The notes beneath the pieces are model-generated. The model did no database searches. It was not told the DNA's origin and saw only the letters and a program-made list of their open reading frames with translations. Of a stretch of 64,000 nucleotides of DNA, positions 11,952-22,300 are shown one piece after another. This DNA is from Trichinella spiralis. Its lineage: Eukaryota > Nematoda > Enoplea > Trichinellida > Trichinellidae. The stretch spans positions 4,564,247-4,628,246 of the forward strand of contig CM012955.1 of the NCBI GenBank assembly GCA_000181795.3. The letters are read 5' to 3'. Made by a program: the position numbers and the translations under genes. How positions within the stretch are numbered: the first letter of the stretch is position 1; each line of letters begins with the position of its first letter.

Positions 11952-12566
11952 ACCTGACAAGAAATAAATAATAAAAAAAGAAATTACATTAGCTTTAAAT
12001 TGAAATGTTCGTTAAACAGATACGAAAAAGTAGAACAATTTTCAAATTTTCAGAACAAAAATCTCATAACAACTTTTATATGCAATAATCAAATTTAATT
12101 GAAGATTATTTATTGCGAAATTTTTTAATATTTGAACAATTGTGCAAAATGTAATGCAACACTGCATCCCATCAGAAAATGTCGTCAAAAGATGAACTCT
12201 TCGATTAAGCAAAATATTCATAATAATGAAGCTTTTCTGAGCAACTAATTTTACGCGTGCTTGATCCTATATTACAAAGCAATAAGTTGTAGTGGAAAAA
12301 ATATCAATTAAATTAAATTCTTCTGTTGTAAAGAATACTGTCACATATGATTTTAATTTACTTACAGTATGTAATGCGTGCAAGAATAAATGTTGTTGCG
12401 TACTAAAAATGTAAAAAAACAAAAAGTCGAAAAGCAATGTAAAACCAAGAATAAACAGAATAAATAGTATTTACATTCAAAATCAATGTTCTTGGCAATG
12501 TTTAAAGTAAAACTTTTTCTCAAATAACGCCTTACATAAAAATACAGTAGCAGACTGTAAACAAAT
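11952..12566. other. Spacer between TTC33-like gene and GatA
   Basis: This holds the 3' UTR of the TTC33-like gene, with a minus-strand AATAAA at 12109-12114, and the GatA leader. No gene is seen inside it. Confidence 0.5.
11954..11955 (-). promoter_or_regulatory. Candidate trans-splice acceptor of GatA
   Basis: The AG ends TTCTTGTCAG on the minus strand, only 2 nt before the ATG. A cis-spliced upstream exon would be purely noncoding, so spliced-leader addition is the simpler reading. Confidence 0.5.
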
Positions 12567-13403
12567 TCAACTGAAGATATCTCTTCTCTTAACTTTAGTC
12601 GTTTCATCCATTCCGTGCTGAGAATTTGTTAAATTTCGCTCAGGACTGCTGCCGTTCGTATCGTGCAAGCGACTGCTATGCGCCTGTAATAAAAGGGCTG
12701 ACTGTAACTCTTGTTCAATTTCCTCGTTTGTATTATCAATGGAATTTGCATAGCGAAAAGATTCGACAGCCTAAACATATAAACGTAAATTGTACGTTCA
12801 CAACTACATTTGAAACTGTTTTGAAACATTACCAAATTGAGTTCTCCAAAATTTAGCTGTGCTCTGGCAAGTGTTTGATATGCTTCTGCCCAATCAGGAC
12901 AACACTTCACCGCTCTTTCCGCAGCTTGAATCGCAAGAAAATCTTCTCCTCTCATCAAGAAAACCTAAATCAAATAAATTCGACAAGCTTTTTATCAATA
13001 AATAAATTTCTTTGTTTTGTTTTTATAAAATAAAAATAAAAACACAAGTCAACAACATGAACGACGGGACATATAAGCTGAATGAACTTTTGATGAAACT
13101 TTTTACCTGGGAAAGCATTTCATGCAAACGTCCATCATTGGGCTGCAATTCTATAGCTGTTTTAAAACGTTCAATAGATTCGGAATATTTTTCTAATTCA
13201 GCAAATAAAATCCCTTCGTTTTTCAAACGTTCAACTTTAGTAGCAACATCTTCCAGACAGAGTGTCTTTTTCCTCTTCACCAAAGTAACGCAGTCCACTT
13301 CACTGTCGCTTAAATTTTCATTTTGATCATCGGCACTAGATTCTATCCATTTCTGAACATGTTCTGTGAACGAACTTTTAGCTTTGCGTTTCCATTTAAA
13401 CAT
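12567..13403 (-). CDS. TTC33: TTC33-like tetratricopeptide-repeat protein
   Basis: Three exons (13403-13107, 12964-12833, 12770-12567), all in phase 0, encode 210 residues. The N-terminus FKWKRK, a linker ending in KRKKTLCLEDVATKVERLK, and the TPR helices (NEGILFAELEKYSESIERF; ELQPNDGRLHEMLSQ; AIQAAERAVKCCPDWAEAY; QTLARAQLNFGELNLAVESF) follow vertebrate TTC33 block by block, including the TPR-typical W/G/Y/A/P positions. Human TTC33 is about 262 residues, so the C-terminus is shorter here. The molecular role of TTC33 is poorly known. TPRs generally mediate protein binding. The ATG is 1 nt after a splice acceptor. It is the most upstream member of the same-strand trio with GatA and RIOK2. Confidence 0.88.
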
Positions 13404-13404
13404 G

Positions 13405-13406
13405 CT
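13405..13406 (-). promoter_or_regulatory. Candidate trans-splice acceptor of TTC33-like gene
   Basis: The AG ends TATTTGCAATCAG on the minus strand, 1 nt before the ATG. This is the pattern expected for spliced-leader addition in nematodes. Confidence 0.5.
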
Positions 13407-14930
13407 GATTGCAAATATATAAATACAGTAATATTAATAATAAGGTGTGTTAAAGATATTTATATTTAATTTTAATAATTTCACTTGTAATATATTTTTT
13501 AATTTAAATTTTAATTAAAATTTCGTATTATTATTTTTGTTTTCCGAGTATTTCATCATTTTTACTTTGTTATCGAATTTTAATTAATTGCAGTAAAATT
13601 TTTTATTAAGATCCGTTTCAACATCTACATCTATATACTTTATATGTGATTAACTGTGAAATATTAATGTTGAAAAAATGTTATATTAAACATTATACTT
13701 TGCAATTGAGGAAAAAAGAAGAACAATCGCGTCTGCAAGCTACAGTGCAATTTGGTGTTCATGTTAATTAATGATTATTCAAATAAGGCATAGCATTCGA
13801 ATATTTTTTCAATTTGATGACAGTAAAAATTTTAAACTGTCCTCAATGTTAGTCAATGCTGTGAACATTTAAATTTTGAAAAAAGAAACTATAAACGCAA
13901 CCTTTATTGTATATTGTTCAAGTTGCTTCAACATTGCCACTTTGTCGACGACTTCGAAAATTTTCGATGAACTTCTCGCATATGCTTTCTGTCGTTGTTC
14001 CGAATTGATTGAAAATATCTACAGTGATCAGTTCGCTATTAATTTTGTGCTCAAGCACCTGGACAACATGATTTGATATTATTTATGAGAAAAAAAATTA
14101 ATTTATTCATTCAAATAGTGACGTTATCGTACGTGAGTGCGTGTGTTGAGCGGAGGCCGATGAGATTAACACACATGCAAAAGAATAATAAGGTCAAAGT
14201 ATTGAAATTGAAATCAACATATAACAATTTCTAGAAATCGGTAATAGTGGATCAATGTCTAAAAGAAACTAATATCCATTTAAATCGTGACCATCTGATT
14301 CGAAATGAAAACAATTCACGCTGGCATTTCTCAACAAATTTCACTTCTGTTATTTTAATTTTTCCAATCAAATATCTACCATAAGGAGAATGAAAACTAT
14401 AAAAACAATTTGAGTAAGAAGACAGATAAATGTCAGTTATGATTACAGTTCAAAATGACAAACAAAACAATGATAAAATATTTATTAAAGAAAAAAAAAT
14501 AATGTTAAATTTTTCAAATGACGTATCCGCAAATTGATCAAATTGAGAAATGGTACAGTTTAAAATAAAGACAATAATGAAAAATAAATTAGAAAATTTT
14601 ACTTCTTTATTACTGACTTCCTGTAGCGTTACTTGTAAACATTCAATTTTACAAGGTGGTCATCGCAAATTACAATAAAAAAAGAATAATGAAGTACAAT
14701 TTAACTGTTGCCCAGTTTGCTGTGTTTAAAAAATTTTATTCAAAAAATCAATTAGTATTAATATGGAATTCTTCTGCACGCAGAGAATGAATGGCCATAT
14801 TCCCGCATGATGAATTTAATTGATGTGCTTTCTTTAGTTGGTTGGTTACTAATTAAATTTCTCAGATTGGTCGCTACAAATGATTAGTCTACAGCAGCAT
14901 AGTTTTTGTTCACTGAAAACTATTAATCAT

Positions 14931-14954
14931 TTTAGATTTAGATTTAGATTTAGA
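14931..14954 (+). repeat. TTTAGA hexamer array (4 copies)
   Basis: Four exact TTTAGA units are flanked by AATCAT on the left and ATGATT on the right, which are reverse complements of each other. It is too short to be telomeric and does not match the common nematode TTAGGC unit. Confidence 0.85.
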
Positions 14955-15020
14955 ATGATTTTAGAAATACTAATGCATCTTGGCAGACATACAAAATTAG
15001 CAACTTCATAGGTATATTAT

Positions 15021-15076
15021 ATGCATACACAAACACACGCACACACCTATATGTATATATATGCGTGTGTGTGTGT
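15021..15076 (+). repeat. CA/TG inverted simple repeat
   Basis: A CA-rich arm (ACACACGCACACAC) is followed by an ATATAT centre and a TG-rich arm (GCGTGTGTGTGTG). The two arms are complementary and can form a long hairpin. Confidence 0.8.
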
Positions 15077-15631
15077 TCATCAGATTTGAGATGTTTTATT
15101 TCAATGAAGAGATAACTTCGTTTATTAGTTTAAGTTTAAAAGTTCATTAATGTAATTTGTTTATAATGGTTGACTTAAGAAGTCGCAAAGGCGTATAAGT
15201 AGCCAGTGCTTGTGCTTGTAAAGTAGAATATTACAAATAGATTACTTCTAAATGAAAGATACTTCTTTCTAGAGAACGGCTCGAGGAATTACACTGTAAG
15301 AATGATATTTGTTTGCTAAATCTTTTTTTTTATTCACAATTTTGTATTTGTGTTTCTTTATTTTGTTTGTATAACCAAACAATTATTAAACAAAATTCGA
15401 TTCAAAAAATCATATTGTATTCAAGTGATAACATTACATTGAGCGAATTATATACATTATTATTATCATTATTTAGCTATCAATGCTTGTTATTATTTTT
15501 TTTTTCTTTTTGAATTTTTAACTTTGCTTTTTGATAAGCTTAATTATGATATGTTACAATCAACGTCATATTTCGATATTTAATTGCATTATAGCCTTTG
15601 AAATTAGTCTCTCAGTTAGTATTTATGCGTC

Positions 15632-15650
15632 CTTCTTCTTCTTCTTCTTC
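15632..15650 (+). repeat. CTT trinucleotide run
   Basis: About six CTT units lie in intergenic DNA upstream of the GPCR gene. Confidence 0.8.
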
Positions 15651-16128
15651 TAATTCTTCTGTTGGGGCATTTTGTGATTTATTCATGATAAAATATTCAA
15701 ATTAAGCTAGAAGAAATCAAACTACTAATTAAGAGCTCTTATAAATAAATGTTCATCATTTTAATGAGCTTGAGCTCTGGAAAAATACTTTTTCTCAATA
15801 ACAAAGCTGTCTCCTCCGCTGTTCCAAAAGCTTATTATTTTTAAATTGATATCATGCCATTGTAATTTTGCTGATTTTTTAAGCTTCAACCGATTTGACA
15901 CCTGCTGTTCTATTGCTCATTTTCAGATCGACATTTCAAATTCACAAGTTTCACCTCCTTTTCAATGACGTCTGCCAGCAAAATGTCGCTTGTCTGTCTG
16001 CCTCTCTGTTGAAGATCATAATTCTTTTGGAACTTCCTGTTGTCAGCTTTGAGTGGATTTGAAAGAACCTTTGGGTGCTTTATAAGTTTCGTTTTTGGGA
16101 AAAAATACCCAATATAGACTTCATTCTG

Positions 16129-17551
16129 ATGATTGGCAAAATTATTCATTCTCTATTCTTCTTGACAACTGGTGGTATTATACCTATACTGTTGAACTTG
16201 CTACTTGTCAGGTTGATTTTGAAAATCAAATTGAAACAGCCTAATCTTCGACTTATGGCAGGTAATTTCATTAAATTACTTGAATTTTATATCATTTATT
16301 TAATATTAAATTTGTTTCACTACCAAAAGCAAGTTTAATTAGTTTTTCTCCACAACTATACTTCTGGGTGGTTTTCGTTCTTTTTGACAATTCAGTTTCC
16401 TAACTACTGACTAACAAAGCACCAACTGAAGACGATGCACTCGCAATTATTACATGCGTTGCATTTTATTTTGAATTCATAAAGCATTTCAATATTTTAA
16501 GTAATTACTTATTCTTGTTGCTGCTTGCTTGTTCATCATTTCCAATAGTAAATAAAGTTGGGGGTGTAAGTGTATTATTGATTACGTTTTGCATGACATA
16601 TAATTTCACGCATCATGATGCTAGCTAGTAAGTAGTTAGTCTGAAATATCAGTTCATAAATGCTGATGAAAAGTATACAATTCGCACTAATACTTTTTTT
16701 ACATATTGCATAAAAATGTACTCTGTTTTCGTTCTTTTCCAGCTTTGGGATTATCCAACATTGTGCACGGCTTAGGATGCGTATTTTACCACGTTCGCCT
16801 TACTGGCTATTTGGAATCGTTAAATCGTACAGTAACAACCCGCGCTTGCATGTTCCACGCCCCGCATATAACGTTATTTTTGCTGTCAAACGACATGTTC
16901 ACTTATTCTGTATTTCTGATTTGCATAGAACGCCTGGTCGCGTTCCACGCGTCCGAAAAATACGTGAAAGTGTTCAGCGCTAATCGTTTGAACATTCTAT
17001 TTATATTTTTTGCAATTTTCATCTTTGCTAAAGTGCTGTTCTATTGGTGGATTGCGCTCAGTCGAACCGATGTGCAAATTTCCAATTCCTGCTCTTTCAA
17101 AGAGACATTCGGTCTGTATTATTATTCATCTTTACTGTCCGCCAATCTCGCATTCGGCTGGATAACTGTGATTTTGTACATTTTCTTGCTCGTCTCTTCT
17201 CGCATTCGCAAGTCGACTCGTTTCGCAAAAATGGGCCGCTTCAGAATGGACCGTGAAACGTCAATGACCAAAAGTGTGTTTGTTGTACTCCTATCAAGCA
17301 TCCTTTTCCAAATATTCCCATCCACATTGAATTTATGCAAATTGTGGAGCAAAAAGGAGAATCCACTGTTGTACCATGCCATAATTATATCGTTGCAAAA
17401 TTTCAATTTGAATTTCACTGCCATAATTTACATGATAATTCACCCAGGTCTGCGACAAGAGCTGAAAGAATGGCATCCTTGTCGATTCAGAGGTACCGCT
17501 GTATCGCCGGAACAGTACAACGTTGGAGTTTACATTGGAAATGGCAAATAA
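16129..17551 (+). CDS. Rhodopsin-type 7TM receptor, nematode chemosensory-like
   Basis: Two exons (16129-16261, 16743-17551) encode 313 residues with about seven hydrophobic segments. Features seen are TM1 with a conserved Asn (ILLNLLLVRLIL), a short first intracellular loop, and LGLSN in TM2. Cys 80 at the TM3 start can pair with Cys 161 in loop 2. TM3 ends IERLVAF, in the place of the DRY motif. There is a basic third intracellular loop (RIRKSTRFAKMGRFRMDR), and TM7 is followed by HPGLRQELKEW. The short N-terminus and overall size fit nematode Srsx-like receptors. The ligand is unknown. The splice rebuilds LRLMAALGLSN. AATAAA at 17674-17679 is a likely poly(A) signal. A neuropeptide receptor is possible, but the divergent DRY and NPxxY motifs favour a chemoreceptor type. 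Confidence 0.8.
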
Positions 17552-17976
17552 TGATCGACCGCATGCAAAATGTATTTTGAAGGCAGTATTTTGAATTCAA
17601 TTCATCAAATGAGTGGATATATTTCTTCTTCGATTTTGTATTTTTGCTATTGCACAAAGGAGGATTTATCTGAAATAAAAAATTGAGCATTCATTTTTCA
17701 CTTTCCAATTCAAGCAATACAAAAAAAGAAGTACAATTTTGTGCGTAGCACAACTAAAATAAAAACATTCAATTCAAACTACCAGTGGGGGTATTTTGCT
17801 CGAATACACATTTTCAATGAACTTTCTACACACTGATTGCACTATTGGATTTCTATTTTATATAATAAAAACTAACATGGTTGTACTTCTAACCGGTCAA
17901 ATTAAGGCAGTCGAGCGGCAATTGAAATTTCTTCCATTGTCCAATGTTGAGCATCAACAGTGCTTTCAAGTTGAAT
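17552..17976. other. Convergent 3' ends of GPCR and Ly6-like genes
   Basis: This spacer of about 425 bases lies between two stop codons facing each other and contains the GPCR poly(A) signal. No gene is seen. Confidence 0.55.
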
Positions 17977-19109
17977 TCAAAACCAAACAGCGTAAACTCC
18001 TACCGTAAGCAGAGCAGTAAAAAAGGACGAAATTACATTTTGGGCCTTGTTGCAAAGATTGCCACTGCATTCACAGACTGTGGGACTTTGGTCAGCAAGG
18101 CAAGCGGCATTTTGTAATTTGTGAGGATTTTTCAGCATTCCATCTTTACAGCCTCTGATGGTAAATTTAAATTCTAAAAAATCAACAGCAAAATATAAGA
18201 AATTATTGTATATTCGTTGATAATGGATTAAATGAAAATTTTCACTAAAACTAAAGCTAAAGTAGAAATTAAAATCATGCTTTTGCTTACGCTTTGATAA
18301 AGATATGATAAATTTTACTTTTATCATTAAATTTAAAACTATTTTCAAAACTAATACACACACATTATACAATTTCTAGATTAAAAATACTTTTAAAGCG
18401 TATTCAAAATTAATAATAAATAAATAAAACGGTCGTTTCTTGTAGTTATTGAAATAGTATAAACGTTAGCTGCTAATGTACATTGAAATGTATTTTCTTT
18501 TATCAAACATTATACATTATAGAAGTGTTGTATTGAGCTGAGTTGTACTGAATGAACACGAACGTTTTTGAGTGAAAGTGAACAATTGATTCAAGCTATT
18601 TATTGCACATGTTATGAGAAAATCAAAAGCGTGCAAATGACTAAACTAAGCCATTCAACAAAGCTAAGAAAGTGTTATGATAAATATTAAAATTTACCCT
18701 CTGTGGTGACAGTGATCTTGGTACAGTTACTATTTTGACAAGTTTGCTTGTTCAATTTCAACAAAGCATCCGGTGTAGCATCGTTGCAGTTGTCCGATAT
18801 AGGAGGCAGTGAAAAGAGTTTTGAAAAGAATAATTTCGCAACATGCTTTTCATAATCATCCGTTTGTGGTGGCATGGGGCTTGCACAATAATAACAATGA
18901 ATGCTTTGAATTTGTGCTCTGACCAAATCCACTAAAATACCTGAAAATAAAAAATATCAAAAACAGAATCATCAAATAAATAAAAGAAAAAAGAAACACG
19001 TATATAAAGATGCATTATTAATCAACAGGATGTAGTGTAATCAAAGCAAAGCAAAGCGTTGTAGAAATTGAAATTACAAACCTAAGAAAAGAGACGTGCA
19101 GAACAGCAT
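17977..19109 (-). CDS. Secreted Ly6/uPAR-like three-finger protein, probably GPI-anchored
   Basis: Three exons (19109-19082, 18940-18698, 18173-17977) encode 155 residues. A hydrophobic start (MLFCTSLFLGILVDLV) serves as signal peptide. The mature part has ten cysteines, the usual number for a Ly6/uPAR three-finger fold. It begins IHCYYCAS and closes with CECSGNLCNKA, which matches the C-terminal CC..CN signature of the family. The tail SSFFTALLTVGVYAVWF is hydrophobic and ends at the stop, as in GPI-anchored members. Family members modulate receptors and channels or act in neurons, but the partner cannot be told here. Exon 3 starts at 18173, because the nearer acceptor before AGGCTG would break the cysteine frame. 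Exon 1 is only 28 nt. Confidence 0.78.
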
Positions 19110-22060
19110 CGTGCAATTGCAGATGATTGGAAAAAGGATGTTTGAAGAATGATAATAATTTTAAAAAAAAGAGAAATTGATAAAATAGAAACGGCGGCGT
19201 TGTCCAGTAAGGGGTGCAAGAAAGCAAGCAGCATCCCGTGCACCAGATGCGACGCCGTTGCTAAGCAACCGCAAAGAATGCCGCTTTTACCTATTGATTG
19301 AAATTTTGAACCGAAACATCTCTGCAATTTATTTAATAATGGTCGATGTTAATTGAACTGCAATGTGTCAGCTTGACAACTGCACTGAAACCGAAAGGTG
19401 TTCGCTCAATAAATGATGTTTCAGTTTAGCATATTTCAGCAGCTGCCAATATGGTCACTTCTCTTTTTTTTGCAACGCAAATGCAACACGATCTGGACAT
19501 ACATGAACATCTCTATTCATCTCGCCTGAAAAGTGAATGCCAATTTCATAATTAATTTTATTTCCTCGGTTAGTTAATAATTTCTTTCTGTTTTTTTTCG
19601 CTGGTAATGATATTTTTTGTTCATCAACATGCCATAATGTAAGAGAATTTGTGGAACAAAACAACTTTCATTGCATTCAAATATCTTCTGTAGTTTTGGC
19701 GTAAATTTTTAAATTAAAAATTCTATACCAGCATCAGTATCAAATCAATATTCATATTGATCGTCATAGTGATGATGATGATAATTATTTATCCATCGAC
19801 TACTCTTGTTTGTATAATTAATAATAAGTAATTTTGACTGATTTTTAATTAGTCCCTAGGGTGTAAAAATCGTTGCCAATCCTACATGACTGAGTACAGT
19901 GTTATGCAATCTTTAATTGATTTGTTCATATTAATGTTAATGGATTATTTTATAAAATTTCCGTTTTTCGTGTAGCATAAAATTATAAACTACGAACTCT
20001 GAACAATGAATACTACTGTATAAAATATATAAAGAGACGTTAGCAATGATAATAGCAATAATAACTGTTAAAATTGTTAGCTTTCATTCATATGTTTGAT
20101 ATATTTAGCCTATTTTTAACACACAACTGAAAATGTTTGATAAAAATCTTATTTCGTAAAAAAAGTGCAATAGCATATAAAAATAAACGAACAATTAAAA
20201 TAAACAAACGATATCAAAAGAAAAATATGTACTAAAGATAAATGCTAAATGCAAAATGATAATAAAATATTTATCAGAAGATAAAGTTATTTTCACTTTC
20301 AAAAGTAAATAAAACAAGCTCCAATTCTCCAATCAGAAAATTATTAACATTTGCATTTATAAAAGACAATTTTCTTTTCCAAATATCATACATAATAATA
20401 ATAATACACCGCAATAAATTCAACATAATTCAAAATGGTCAATTAAATTGAAATTTTTTTTAAACAATAATAAAAAGATCTACCAAAGAAATAAAAATGA
20501 ATACCTACGCAGATAGCTTAATGAATTAACTATTAGCATAAGCATAATTATTAAAATATGAATGGAATAGAACAGATTAATTAGAATGAGGTCAAGCGAA
20601 AAATATTCTTTTCCCAGTACAATTAATATTAATGTATATATTTGTTGATGCTTTGTAAAATAGTTGCACATATAAATAGCAAGTCAAAAAATGTAAAAAT
20701 CATATACAAAAGAAATGGTTATCGGAAAATTAAATTTGATATGCATCAAGTAGAAATTATTTTTGCTTTCATTTTTGTGAGAATATATTTTTGAAAAAAG
20801 TTTCAAGCAAAACAAGCTTTATTATTAGTAAAAGTACGAAAATTGAATTCATTTGTACTATTTTGAAGTACAATTTTTCTGGCCTTATTTTTTTCACTTA
20901 TGGAAGAATAAAAAGATTGCTGCCGTGAAATAAAGTAAATTGTATAGTTGTAATTTTGAAAGATGAAAAAACCACAATTTATATAAGGATAATCATTTTA
21001 ATTTCACTGCACACAAGTTCGCTTAATAACGTGGTGAATTTTCATAAATTTCATTAATAATAATTTATAAAAGACTGCTGAAAGTTATTGAATCTTTATA
21101 AGCGATCCCTTTCATTCGTTGGTAGTTAAATAAAGCGTTTCCTGTTTCAACCTGTCGATGGAACTAGCAAATATTTATTTATTTATTTATTTATTATTAA
21201 AGCACAACAATCCGTATATTTGCATCTAGTTTTTTTTAAATGAAATTTGATTGCTGACTGTCAGTCAGCATAATGGAACAATTTTGAAGCTCAATTATGA
21301 AGTGTATCCATCAACATTGTGCAGAGCAAACTGCAGCAGCGAAAAAATCATTCAGCAACTCCAGGCACAATTGGAAAACAAGCCTACTGTATATTTTTGT
21401 CAATATCAATATCAATTTTGCATTTAAAAAATTCTACTTTCATTTTATCCTATTCATAAACTTTTTCCTTTGCACAAATGATAATGCATTTCTTTGGAAC
21501 TTTTCAACTTACAATTCTGCCAAAGTGGAAAAGAATATGGAAATGAAATGAACTCAAAAATCCATTTGCTATATTAGCTGAATTTTAATATGAAAGTTTA
21601 AGATAAATAAATAAACTGTTTCAGCAAACTTTTTTGGCCGAGTGATAATTGTGCCTGAACATTAAAATTTAACATACAAATTAATTGTTATCAAAGTAGT
21701 AATAATTTGACGATGGTGTAAAGTCAATGAACATAACGTGCAAAAATTGTTAAACTTTTCAACAATAAAATAAAGCAAATTTAATACCCCAAAACAAACA
21801 ATTTACGTAGCACTTTTTATTTAATATGCACCAGCTTGCAAATAAGCTTTTCAGGTAATGAGTTGAAATTTTGAATAGGAAAAAAAAATCTTAAGCTAAT
21901 TTTTTTGCTTCTAATTTTCCTTTTCCCCTTCTTTTCTAAATTACGATTAATTTTAAATAAAACAGTCGGTCGGTGGTTGAACGGTGCATAGTTTAATTTA
22001 ATATGTTGTCAATGATGGTTTTACAGAAAAGTGTAAATAAAGAATTATCAGCATGCTGTC
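19110..22060. other. Gene-poor AT-rich DNA
   Basis: Long A/T runs and only short, non-conserved open frames are seen on both strands. A TTTA repeat lies near 21173-21196. No RNA gene or coding exon could be supported. Confidence 0.5.
21173..21196 (+). repeat. TTTA tetranucleotide repeat
   Basis: About six uninterrupted ATTT/TTTA units, a plain microsatellite. Confidence 0.85.
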
Positions 22061-22300
22061 ACGACTGATCGCTTATAACAGGCTTTGTCGAACGGGGGAA
22101 GCACACTGTGTCCGTTTCCAAATAATAGCAAGCTGGTGCACTTCGGGCCGGTTTGCTTGCAAGCACTTTTACAAAATCCCACCTCTTCCTTGTTCCACAT
22201 TCATTTAGTCTGCTAGTTAGTTAGTCAATTGGCTGCTTATACACTTCACATATAAGCCCTGTTTCACATCAGTACACTATTCCATTTGTCATAGGTAAGT
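22060..22300 (+). promoter_or_regulatory. Promoter-like patch with possible 5' noncoding exon
   Basis: This patch is clearly richer in G and C than the surrounding DNA (for example CACTTCGGGCCGG near 22140) and ends with a perfect donor, ATAG|GTAAGT, at 22295-22300. It could be the promoter and first noncoding exon of the ABCC1-type gene. That gene's first coding exon has an acceptor (AAAATCAG) 8 nt before the ATG, at 25882-25883. The link is inferred only from order and strand. Confidence 0.3.

Larger units (their letters stand above)
13404..16128. other. Intergenic region with simple repeats
   Basis: No supported gene. An open frame on + at about 13876-14076 reads rather coding-like near its end (FVLKHLDNMI then stop) but has no recognised family or splice partner. 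The region also holds three simple-sequence patches, listed separately. Confidence 0.45.

Noticed and set aside
18150-18163. Nearer acceptor (CATCAG before AGGCTG) for exon 3 of the Ly6-like gene
   Set aside because: It would shift the frame and lose the cysteine pattern. The acceptor at 18174-18175 keeps all ten cysteines.
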